14,104 nucleotides of DNA, from positions 1-14,104 of the forward strand of contig DXVZ01000049.1 of the NCBI GenBank assembly GCA_019417125.1, read 5' to 3'. The translations under genes and the position numbers were made by a program. Below, piece after piece: positions 1 to 5,275 of the stretch (positions within the stretch are counted from its first letter, which is position 1; the number at the start of each line of letters is the position of its first letter). The notes under the pieces were generated by a model. The model saw only the letters and a program-made list of their open reading frames with translations. It did no database searches and was not told where the DNA came from. Origin of the DNA: Phascolarctobacterium sp. Its GTDB lineage: Bacteria > Bacillota > Negativicutes > Acidaminococcales > Acidaminococcaceae.

Positions 1-74
1 ATTTTATACCCGCCATTGCTATATTTTATTTGCCTTTATTTTACTTATCCTTTAACTTTTAATATGAAAGATAT

Positions 75-121
75 AAAAACTCACCATCTTATTGATAACG
101 TAATAAGATGGTGAGTTTTTT
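75..121. terminator. Bidirectional intrinsic terminator, perfect 19-bp stem
   Basis: Positions 75-93 are perfectly complementary to 102-120, with an 8-base loop at 94-101. The stem has AAAAA on its left flank and a six-T run (116-121) on its right, so it can act as a Rho-independent terminator in both directions. On the minus strand it lies about 110 bases past the stop codon of the HD-GYP gene and would end that transcript. On the plus strand it would end whatever gene lies to the left of the window. Positions 1-74 and 122-232 are AT-rich and show no gene. Confidence 0.85.
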
Positions 122-232
122 ACATTTGCTTAAACAATTACTATCGATGCAGTATATTGACAGTAAGTAAATTATTTAGTTTTTAGTTATTAATAAAATT
201 AAATCTTTAAACAGTTATTATTGCTTATATTA

Positions 233-838
233 TTACCGTATTTTACTTGGTATTATTGACTCTAAAAACGCCCGGACGACGTTGGGGTCAAAGTCGGTGC
301 CTGCTTTGTCGTTCATTTCTTTAATTGCTTCCATAGGCGTTTTTTGCCAGTAATGAGTACATGGATTTACGATACGGTCGTAATAGTTGGCTACGGCGAT
401 TATGCGCGCCCCTAAGGGTATGTTTACGCCTTTTAAACGCTTAGGGTAGCCGGTGCCGTCCCATTTTTCGTGGTGACTGTAAATGATGTCGATAATATGT
501 GCAAATTCAGGGATATTTTCAAGCATACTGGCACCTGCCTGGCAGTGGCGTTTATAGGTAGCCATTTCGCGCGTGCTTAAATAAGGCGATTTTTTTAAAA
601 TCGTGTTAGGCACAGAAAGATGACCTATGTCGTGCAGCAACGCAGCGCTTTTAATGGAAGCGATTTCTGCGGCAGGCAGGCCGAGTTTAGCAGCTATGCA
701 GGCCGAGTAGTTGGCAACTTGCTGGCTGTGCATGTATAAACCCGTATCCTTTTTTTGCAGCAGCGTTAAAAGCGAGTTGCAGATTTCGCGTATGTTGTTT
801 TCTTTTGGAAAGTCCAAAGTTTGGGGTAATGCGATCAT
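233..838 (-). CDS. Stand-alone HD-GYP domain protein with degenerate active site
   Basis: This 201-residue protein is almost entirely an HD-GYP domain, the family that hydrolyses cyclic di-GMP in the cytoplasm. Visible family landmarks, numbered from the chosen start, are His37, the His-Asp pair 69-70, His98, His-His-Glu 122-124, Asp127-Gly128 and the Gly-Tyr-Pro triplet 130-132. Three sites differ from the consensus: the HDIGK motif ends in His73 instead of Lys, the late Asp of the VAD motif is Asn151, and the following R-P-Y-R-like segment is missing. No receiver, sensor or membrane domain is attached. I chose ATG at 838 because AGGA lies at 849-852, 10 bases upstream; a TTG start at 868 would add ten residues but has no clear ribosome binding site. 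The gene is transcribed divergently from everything else here. The fold is fairly certain. Whether it is an active phosphodiesterase or only a binding or regulatory protein is open, because the changed residues include a likely metal ligand. Confidence 0.85.
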   Translation of the reverse strand: MIALPQTLDFPKENNIREICNSLLTLLQKKDTGLYMHSQQVANYSACIAAKLGLPAAEIASIKSAALLHDIGHLSVPNTILKKSPYLSTREMATYKRHCQAGASMLENIPEFAHIIDIIYSHHEKWDGTGYPKRLKGVNIPLGARIIAVANYYDRIVNPCTHYWQKTPMEAIKEMNDKAGTDFDPNVVRAFLESIIPSKIR

Positions 839-886
839 AAAACAACCATCCTGTAAAAATCCGTCCAATCAAATCTTGCAAATAAT

Positions 887-914
887 AGTATACTACAACG
901 CGGTTAAATAGCAA
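887..914 (-). promoter_or_regulatory. Candidate promoter for the HD-GYP gene
   Basis: Read on the minus strand, TTGCTA (909-914) and TATACT (887-892) are separated by 16 bases and match the sigma-70/sigma-A consensus at 4 of 6 and 5 of 6 positions. Transcription would start about 40 bases before the ATG at 838. Called by eye, so moderate at best. Confidence 0.4.
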
Positions 915-946
915 AGGGCATTTTATAAATTTTTTAGCTGCAGGTC

Positions 947-974
947 TTGCAAAAAATTTTACAGCCGTTATAAT
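947..974 (+). promoter_or_regulatory. Promoter of the putative structured RNA
   Basis: TTGCAA (947-952) and a perfect TATAAT (969-974) are separated by 16 bases. The expected start site, 7 bases after the -10 box, falls at about 981, exactly the first base of the 5' arm that pairs with 1176-1184. It faces away from the HD-GYP promoter. No ORF with a ribosome binding site follows within the next 200 bases, which suggests a non-coding transcript or a long leader. Confidence 0.5.
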
Positions 975-980
975 TAAAAT

Positions 981-1184
981 GCAGCTCAGGTCTGTGGTTG
1001 AAAGTCGATGCCAGTTGCGGGCTAAACGACCCACGTAAGCAGTAAAAATTACTGTGAGCACGGCGCAGCTTAGAAGTAAGTCCTGCCGCGAAAAGCGAGA
1101 GAAGCAGTAGTGGGGAGCGCATTGCTTAGGAGCGAACCTTCCAGCAGGCGGGTGTGGGGGCGAAGACCAGGTCAGCTGAGTTGC
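981..1184 (+). ncRNA. Putative structured RNA of about 205 nt with paired ends
   Basis: The first nine bases (981-989, GCAGCTCAG) pair with 1176-1184 (CTGAGTTGC) with one G-U pair. Internal hairpins can be drawn by eye: CAGTAA/TTACTG at 1040-1054, CGGCG/TGCCG at 1061-1065 with 1084-1088, and a seven-pair stem at 1102-1108 with 1121-1127. The segment is more GC-rich than its flanks and has no credible ORF. A promoter places the transcript start at the base of the closing helix. At the 3' side there is only an AT hairpin (1187-1202) followed by six Ts (1206-1211), so the terminator is weak. Closed ends and this size would fit a 6S-type regulatory RNA, but I could not match it to 6S, RNase P, tmRNA, SRP RNA or a known riboswitch. 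It could instead be part of the leader of the downstream binding-protein gene, or a decayed sequence. Confidence 0.38.
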
Positions 1185-1223
1185 TTTAATTTATAAAAAT
1201 TAGCCTTTTTTGCATATTTTTGC

Positions 1224-1252
1224 TTGTGCAGAAGGTCTTTTAGTTTTATAAT
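1224..1252 (+). promoter_or_regulatory. Promoter of the first binding-protein gene
   Basis: TTGTGC (1224-1229), a 17-base spacer and a perfect TATAAT (1247-1252) lie upstream of the lipoprotein gene. A second TATAAT at 1262-1267 lacks a good -35 partner. A five-pair hairpin, TCTGC/GCAGA at 1267-1282, lies in the expected leader just before the ribosome binding site. Confidence 0.5.
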
Positions 1253-1303
1253 ATACATTATTATAATCTGCTTTTGGGCAGAATAGTGGAGGGGGATAAT
1301 CAG

Positions 1304-2077
1304 ATGAAAAAGTTTTTGGTTTTACTTATGACGGCGATGTTGGCGTTGGCGCTTGTTACGGCAGGCTGCGGCGGTAATGATGAAAAAGAGGCGGGCGCTG
1401 AAAAAGTGCTGCGCGTAGGTACGGAGCCTTCTTTTGCGCCGTTTGAAATGCAGGCGGAGGGCAGTGAGGAGCTGACCGGTTTTGATATGGATTTAATCCG
1501 CGCTATTGGCAAGCATCTTGGCTATAAGGTTGAAATCAGCGCAATGGGCTTTGATGCTTTAATTCCTGCTTTGCAGGCAGACAACATTGACGTGGCGATT
1601 GCAGGCATGAGCATTACGGAAGAACGCAAGGAGCAGGTAATTTTTTCTGACCCGTATTATAAATCCGGCCTTTTGGTAATGGTGCCTAAAGACAATAACG
1701 ATATTAAGAGCATTGATGATTTAAAGGGCAAGCGCATTGCGGTGCAGATTGGCACTACCGGCGCTTTCCGCGCGGAAAAGGTTGAAGGCGCGAAAGTAAC
1801 TGCGTTTAACGATAACGGCAGCGCGGTATTGGAGATGAAAAACGGCGCGGCTGATGCCGTTATTAACGATGCTCCGGTTTTAAAATACTTTTTAACCCAG
1901 GGCGGCAGCGAATATGCTAAAACTGTAGGCGATGTGCTTAACGCAGAAGATTACGGTATTGCCGTTAAAAAGGGCAATGATAAATTAGCAGCGGAGATTA
2001 ACGGCGCGCTGAACGAGCTGAAGAAGAACGGTGAGTTCGACAAGATTTATGATAAATGGTTTGGCGAAGCCAAATAA
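1304..2077 (+). CDS. Polar amino-acid ABC transporter substrate-binding lipoprotein, copy 1
   Basis: This 257-residue protein is a family 3 extracellular solute-binding protein. It captures a polar amino acid outside the membrane and delivers it to the permease encoded downstream. Residues 1-22 form a lipoprotein signal peptide with lipobox T-A-G-C and lipidated Cys22. The mature part begins the binding fold at about residue 35 and contains the family landmarks GFDMDL (59-64), the FDALIPAL segment (83-90), and Arg108 in an ITEER segment, where related proteins contact the ligand carboxylate, followed by SDPYY (115-119). ATG at 1304 is chosen over an in-frame TTG at 1274 because GGAGGGGG at 1288-1295 precedes it and the signal peptide begins there. 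It has its own promoter and lies 112 bases before a paralogue of roughly 70% identity by eye. The exact amino acid cannot be read from the sequence. Confidence 0.93.
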   Translation: MKKFLVLLMTAMLALALVTAGCGGNDEKEAGAEKVLRVGTEPSFAPFEMQAEGSEELTGFDMDLIRAIGKHLGYKVEISAMGFDALIPALQADNIDVAIAGMSITEERKEQVIFSDPYYKSGLLVMVPKDNNDIKSIDDLKGKRIAVQIGTTGAFRAEKVEGAKVTAFNDNGSAVLEMKNGAADAVINDAPVLKYFLTQGGSEYAKTVGDVLNAEDYGIAVKKGNDKLAAEINGALNELKKNGEFDKIYDKWFGEAK

Positions 2078-2109
2078 CGTGTTTTTATGCAAGGTTTTAA
2101 AAGTTTTTA

Positions 2110-2138
2110 TTGCTTAACCGGTATTTTAGATATATAAT
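2110..2138 (+). promoter_or_regulatory. Promoter of the second binding-protein gene
   Basis: TTGCTT (2110-2115), a 17-base spacer and a perfect TATAAT (2133-2138) lie between the two binding-protein genes. No terminator hairpin is visible between the genes, so copy 2 and the translocator genes could be transcribed both from here and by readthrough from copy 1. Confidence 0.5.
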
Positions 2139-2189
2139 ATTTTAAATGATAAAAGTTTTGAGAACTTATTATGCTTGGAGGTTATGGTG

Positions 2190-2969
2190 ATGAAAAAGTG
2201 TTTAGTGTTTTTGATGGCTGCTTTGATGCTGGTGACGCTGGCAGTTGCTGGCTGCGGCGGTAGTAAGGACGAAGCTAAGGCTGAACCTGAAAAAGTTTTG
2301 CGCGTGGCTACTGAGCCGACTTTCGCTCCGTTTGAATTCCAGAAAGAAGGCAGCGATGAGCTTGCTGGCTTTGATATGGATTTAATCCGCGCTATCGGCA
2401 AAAGGCTGGGTTATAAGGTAGAGATTGCAAATATGGGCTTTGACGCTTTAATTCCGGCTCTTAACACCGGTAACATTGACGTTGCTATTGCTGGTATGAG
2501 CATTACGGACGAAAGAAAAGCTGCCGTTGGCATGAGCGACCCGTATTATACTTCCGGTTTGATTGTTATGGTTAAAAAAGATAACAACGATATTAAGAGC
2601 ATCGATGACCTTGCAGGCAAACGCATTGCCGCACAGATTGGCACCACCGGCGCCGATAAAGCCAACAGTGTTAAAGATGCTAAAGTAACCCTGTTCAACA
2701 CCAATACAGAATCTGCTATGGAGCTGACTAATGGCGGCGTTGACGCTGTTATCAATGATAGCCCTGTTATCGGTTATTATCTGGCACAAGGCGGCAGCGA
2801 AATTGCTAAAACCGTTGGCGACGTAATGGAAGCTGAGCAGTACGGTATCGCCGTTAAAAAAGACAACACCAAACTGCTTGAAGAAATTAACAAAGCTTTA
2901 GCCGAAATGAAAAAAGACGGCGAATATGATAAGATTTACAAAACCTGGTTCGGTGAAGTGAAAAAATAA
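2190..2969 (+). CDS. Polar amino-acid ABC transporter substrate-binding lipoprotein, copy 2
   Basis: This 259-residue paralogue of the preceding gene has the same family 3 solute-binding fold. The signal peptide ends in the lipobox V-A-G-C with Cys22. It shares the GFDMDL motif (60-65), the FDALIPAL segment and Arg109 in ITDER, followed by SDPYY. ATG at 2190 is chosen because GGAGG (2177-2181) sits 8 bases upstream; the alternatives at 2175 (TTG) and 2184 (ATG) overlap or crowd that site. Differences from copy 1 cluster around the segment after the Arg, where IFSDPYYKSG becomes GMSDPYYTSG, and in the central part of the second lobe. These could shift ligand preference. It lies immediately upstream of the permease, separated by a folded intercistronic region, and is the copy most directly linked to the translocator. 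Confidence 0.93.
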   Translation: MKKCLVFLMAALMLVTLAVAGCGGSKDEAKAEPEKVLRVATEPTFAPFEFQKEGSDELAGFDMDLIRAIGKRLGYKVEIANMGFDALIPALNTGNIDVAIAGMSITDERKAAVGMSDPYYTSGLIVMVKKDNNDIKSIDDLAGKRIAAQIGTTGADKANSVKDAKVTLFNTNTESAMELTNGGVDAVINDSPVIGYYLAQGGSEIAKTVGDVMEAEQYGIAVKKDNTKLLEEINKALAEMKKDGEYDKIYKTWFGEVKK

Positions 2970-2973
2970 GCAT

Positions 2974-3040
2974 TGCGCCTGAATGCGGGGAACATCAACG
3001 GCAACGAAGGTGTGCCCCGTATTTTATTTATTAAGGCGCA
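2974..3040 (+). promoter_or_regulatory. Nested intercistronic RNA hairpin between binding protein and permease
   Basis: Two nested seven-pair stems can form here. The outer one is TGCGCCT (2974-2980) with AGGCGCA (3034-3040). The inner one is TGCGGGG (2984-2990) with CCCCGTA (3015-3021), including one G-U pair. An AT-rich stretch follows the inner stem but there is no clean T run, so it is at most a leaky terminator. Such structures between a binding protein and its permease often protect the upstream mRNA and lower downstream expression, which keeps the binding protein in excess. Confidence 0.5.
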
Positions 3041-3067
3041 GGCTGACTGGAAGGAAAGACAAGCCTG

Positions 3068-3724
3068 ATGGAACTTAATTTTAAAATTATTGAGGATGCT
3101 ATACCGCTTTTACTGGCAGGCGCCGGCATTACCCTTGAAATTACCGCGATGAGCGTAGGCTTTGGTTTATTGATAGGTATGATTATCGGCGTTGCAAGGC
3201 TTGCCAGCATTAAGCCGGTGCGTTACGCAGCAAATTTTTACGTTGATTTTATCCGCGGCACGCCGCTTTTGGTACAAATCTTTTTGGTATATTTTGCCCT
3301 GCCTACTATTATCGGACAGCGCATTGACCCGTTTTTTGCCGCTATCTGCGCATGCTCCATCAACAGCGGTGCTTACATTGCTGAAATTTTCCGCGCCGGT
3401 ATCCAATCCATTGATAAAGGGCAGATGGAAGCCGGGCGCTCGCTGGGCATGACCTGGTACCAAACCATGCGCTATGTAATTATGCCGCAGGCGTTTAAGC
3501 GCATTATTCCGCCGCTGGGCAATGAATTTATCGCTATGCTGAAAGATTCTTCGCTGGTTTCCGTTATCGGCTTTGAAGAACTGACAAGGCGCGGACAGCT
3601 GATTATTGCGCGTACCTATGCTTCTTTTGAAATCTGGCTGGCGGTTGCCGTAATTTACCTTATTATGACGTTTACGGTTGCACGCCTGGTAGGGCTGATG
3701 GAGCGGAGGTTTGAAACGAAATGA
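3068..3724 (+). CDS. Amino-acid ABC transporter permease (HisM/GlnP family)
   Basis: This 218-residue inner-membrane protein forms the translocation channel of the importer, probably as a homodimer because only one permease gene is present. Hydrophobic segments lie at about 15-45, 54-82, 88-108 and 185-210. The family motif RGTP lies at 63-66. The cytoplasmic EAA loop (EAGRSLGMT, 121-129, continuing to about 142), which docks onto the ATPase, is intact. AAGGAA at 3051-3056 precedes the ATG by 11 bases. Its stop overlaps the start of the ATPase gene as ATGA, indicating coupled translation. The family assignment is secure; the substrate is not. Confidence 0.95.
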   Translation: MELNFKIIEDAIPLLLAGAGITLEITAMSVGFGLLIGMIIGVARLASIKPVRYAANFYVDFIRGTPLLVQIFLVYFALPTIIGQRIDPFFAAICACSINSGAYIAEIFRAGIQSIDKGQMEAGRSLGMTWYQTMRYVIMPQAFKRIIPPLGNEFIAMLKDSSLVSVIGFEELTRRGQLIIARTYASFEIWLAVAVIYLIMTFTVARLVGLMERRFETK

Positions 3725-4452
3725 GTACTGAAATGATTAAAATAACCGGCCTGAAAAAAAGCTACGGCAGCCTTGAGGTTTTAAAAGGCATTGACCTGAC
3801 GGTTGAAGAAAAGGAAGTAGTGGTAATTATCGGGCCGAGCGGCAGCGGCAAAAGTACGCTGCTGCGCTGCATGAACTACCTTGTAGAGCCTACGGAAGGC
3901 ACTATTGTTGTGGACGGCATTAAACTGGACGGTGAAGCCAACATTAACGAAGTGCGCAAGGAAGTTGGCATGGTGTTTCAGCGTTTTAACCTGTTTCCGC
4001 ATATGACGGTGCTGGAAAACCTTGTGCTGGCGCCGATGAAAGTGCGCGGCATTGACCGTAAAACGGCAGAAAAAACCGCAATGGAACTGTTGGGCAAGGT
4101 AGGGCTTTCGGATAAGGCAAGCTCTTACCCCGACCAGTTGAGCGGTGGGCAGCAGCAGCGCGTAGCTATTGCGCGCGCGCTGGCGATGAAACCGAAAGCG
4201 CTTTTGTTTGACGAACCGACTTCGGCACTGGACCCGGAAATGATTAAAGAGGTGCTTGACGTCATGAAAACTCTTGCCAATGAAGGTATGACGATGGTGG
4301 TTGTTACCCACGAAATGGGCTTTGCGCGCGAGGTGGGCGACCGAGTATTGTTTGTTGACGGCGGTAAGATTTTGGAACAGGGCAAACCGGACGATATTTT
4401 TTTACATGCCAAGGAAGAACGTACCCGCAGCTTCCTTTCAAAAATTTTATAA
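3721..4452 (+). CDS. Polar amino-acid ABC transporter ATP-binding protein (GlnQ/HisP family)
   Basis: This 243-residue cytoplasmic ATPase powers the importer. All nucleotide-binding motifs are intact: Walker A GPSGSGKST at 38-46, Q-loop Gln87, signature LSGGQQQR at 140-147, Walker B LLFDEP at 161-166 with catalytic Glu165, and switch His197. It starts inside the stop codon of the permease gene, with GGAGG at 3705-3709. The MVFQRFNLFPHMTVLEN stretch is typical of the polar amino-acid subgroup. It is the last gene of its operon, and a strong terminator follows 30 bases after the stop. Confidence 0.96.
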   Translation: MSTEMIKITGLKKSYGSLEVLKGIDLTVEEKEVVVIIGPSGSGKSTLLRCMNYLVEPTEGTIVVDGIKLDGEANINEVRKEVGMVFQRFNLFPHMTVLENLVLAPMKVRGIDRKTAEKTAMELLGKVGLSDKASSYPDQLSGGQQQRVAIARALAMKPKALLFDEPTSALDPEMIKEVLDVMKTLANEGMTMVVVTHEMGFAREVGDRVLFVDGGKILEQGKPDDIFLHAKEERTRSFLSKIL

Positions 4453-4481
4453 TTAAAACTGTTACAATAGTAGCATATTGT

Positions 4482-4520
4482 AAACTCGTGCAGAAAAAAG
4501 ACTTTTTTGCACGAGTTTTT
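4482..4520 (+). terminator. Intrinsic terminator after the amino-acid importer operon
   Basis: AAACTCGTGCA (4482-4492) pairs perfectly with TGCACGAGTTT (4508-4518). The stem extends inward by five A-T pairs past a bulged G, and TTTTT (4516-4520) follows. Only 28 bases separate it from the next candidate ribosome start, which makes the promoter of hpf hard to place. Confidence 0.85.
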
Positions 4521-4548
4521 GTAATTTTTTGCAGGAGTTTTAATTGTT

Positions 4549-4605
4549 ATGGCGAATACAAATAATAACAAACAAAGAGTTTGTTATCCCGGACCTCGGG
4601 ATTAA
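4549..4605 (+). CDS. Possible 18-residue leader peptide upstream of hpf
   Basis: The ATG at 4549 opens an 18-codon ORF, MANTNNNKQRVCYPGPRD, ending in TAA at 4603-4605. AGGAG (4533-4537) lies 11 bases upstream of the ATG. The stop codon overlaps the first two bases of the hpf ribosome binding site AAGGAGG (4604-4610). The coding region contains both leader hairpins, so a ribosome translating it would open them and finish next to the hpf start. The Pro-Gly-Pro sequence near the end is a plausible slow spot. Against it: the ORF is short enough to arise by chance, and if transcription begins at the TTTAAT-like element at 4539-4544 the ATG would not be in the mRNA. Confidence 0.3.
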   Translation: MANTNNNKQRVCYPGPRD

Positions 4606-4610
4606 GGAGG
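4565..4610 (+). promoter_or_regulatory. Folded leader and ribosome binding site of hpf
   Basis: A perfect nine-pair stem is formed by ATAACAAAC (4565-4573) and GTTTGTTAT (4579-4587), directly followed by CCCG/CGGG (4588-4591 with 4597-4600). As an alternative to the second stem, CCTC at 4594-4597 can pair with GAGG at 4607-4610, the core of the Shine-Dalgarno sequence AAGGAGG (4604-4610). The leader therefore could switch between a form that exposes the ribosome binding site and one that weakly masks it. Confidence 0.4.
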
Positions 4611-4618
4611 GATAATTT

Positions 4619-5149
4619 ATGAACGTAAACGTAAGAGGAAAGAACATTGTTGTAACACCGGCGTTGAAAGAGTATGTTGAAAAGAAAATCACGAAAATTA
4701 CGCGGCAGTTTAAAACCGTTGGCGATATTAGTGCAGTACTTAAAGTTGAGAAAGGCAACCATATTGTTGAAATTACCGTTCCCGCCAGCGGCATTTTAAT
4801 CAGGGCGCAGGAATCCACAAAAGATATGTACTCTTCTATTGATTTAGTTGTAGAAAAAATCGAACGCCAGGTACATAAATATAAAACACGCCTTGCCAAA
4901 CGTAAATATAGTAACTTTGTAGAACCGGTACCTGCTCCTGAAATAGAAGCAGCTCCGGAAGATGAATTCAAAATTATTAAGAACAAGAAGTTCTCGATGA
5001 ACCCGATGACTGCGGAAGAAGCAATTTTGCAGATGAACCTGCTTGACCATGATTTCTTTGTATACTTCGACCCTGACTATGGCGGAGTTAACGTTGTATA
5101 CCGCCGTAAAGACGGCAACTATGGTTTGCTTCAGCCAGAATTAAAATAA
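4619..5149 (+). CDS. hpf: Long-form ribosome hibernation promoting factor
   Basis: This 176-residue protein binds the small ribosomal subunit in stationary phase or stress and joins two 70S ribosomes into inactive 100S dimers. Residues 1 to about 98 form the HPF/YfiA beta-alpha-beta domain, beginning MNVNVRGKNI. A charged, proline-containing linker runs from about 99 to 118. The C-terminal dimerisation domain spans about 119-176 and contains the typical K-F-S-M-N-P-M-T-A-E-E-A segment and the DHDFFVYF stretch. Both domains are present, so this is the long form usual in Firmicutes rather than the short enterobacterial one. AAGGAGG lies 8 bases before the ATG. It is flanked by two strong terminators and appears to be a single-gene unit. 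No convincing promoter can be placed between the upstream terminator and the leader. Confidence 0.95.
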   Translation: MNVNVRGKNIVVTPALKEYVEKKITKITRQFKTVGDISAVLKVEKGNHIVEITVPASGILIRAQESTKDMYSSIDLVVEKIERQVHKYKTRLAKRKYSNFVEPVPAPEIEAAPEDEFKIIKNKKFSMNPMTAEEAILQMNLLDHDFFVYFDPDYGGVNVVYRRKDGNYGLLQPELK

Positions 5150-5170
5150 TTCTTTACATTGATTTCACAA

Positions 5171-5208
5171 AAAAGCCCGGGACAAAAGTCTTGGGCTTTT
5201 GACTTTTT
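5171..5208 (+). terminator. Intrinsic terminator after hpf
   Basis: AAAAGCCCGGGAC (5171-5183) pairs with GTCTTGGGCTTTT (5188-5200) over 13 pairs, two of them G-U, around an AAAA loop. TTTT at the stem end and TTTTT at 5204-5208 follow. It separates hpf from the secA operon. Confidence 0.85.
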
Positions 5209-5243
5209 GCGCGCTTTTTGGTAAAATTTTATATTAGTATAGT
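5207..5243 (+). promoter_or_regulatory. Probable promoter region of the secA operon
   Basis: Two arrangements are possible: TTGCGC (5207-5212) with TATATT (5230-5235) at 17 bases, or a T-rich -35 near 5216-5221 with TATAGT (5238-5243) at 16 bases. The -35 matches are poor in both, but a promoter is expected here because a strong terminator lies immediately upstream. Confidence 0.35.
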
Positions 5244-5275
5244 GTTTATAAAACAGGGAATTTTAAGGAGTGAGT

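Noticed and set aside
157..185. Perfect TTGACA on the plus strand, as a promoter
   Set aside because: The sequence 16-18 bases downstream is T-rich with no acceptable -10 box, and no plus-strand gene follows; the HD-GYP gene there is on the minus strand.
687..1122. Minus-strand ORFs upstream of the HD-GYP gene (687-1061 and 934-1122)
   Set aside because: No convincing ribosome binding site, composition unlike a real protein, and they overlap the HD-GYP gene or the structured region antisense.
981..1184. Identification of the structured region as RNase P RNA, tmRNA, SRP RNA, or a lysine, cobalamin, glycine or SAM riboswitch
   Set aside because: A GAAAGTC-like segment near 1001 recalls RNase P and GGGGAGC near 1112 recalls the lysine riboswitch, but the other conserved blocks of each family are absent and the length does not fit RNase P.
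1274..1303. Upstream TTG start for the first binding protein
   Set aside because: It would put ten residues before a textbook lipoprotein signal peptide, and the strong GGAGGGGG site lies inside this extension.
2126..2401. Minus-strand ORF similar to another at 1300-1512
   Set aside because: The similarity of the two antisense ORFs simply mirrors the paralogous binding-protein genes on the plus strand.
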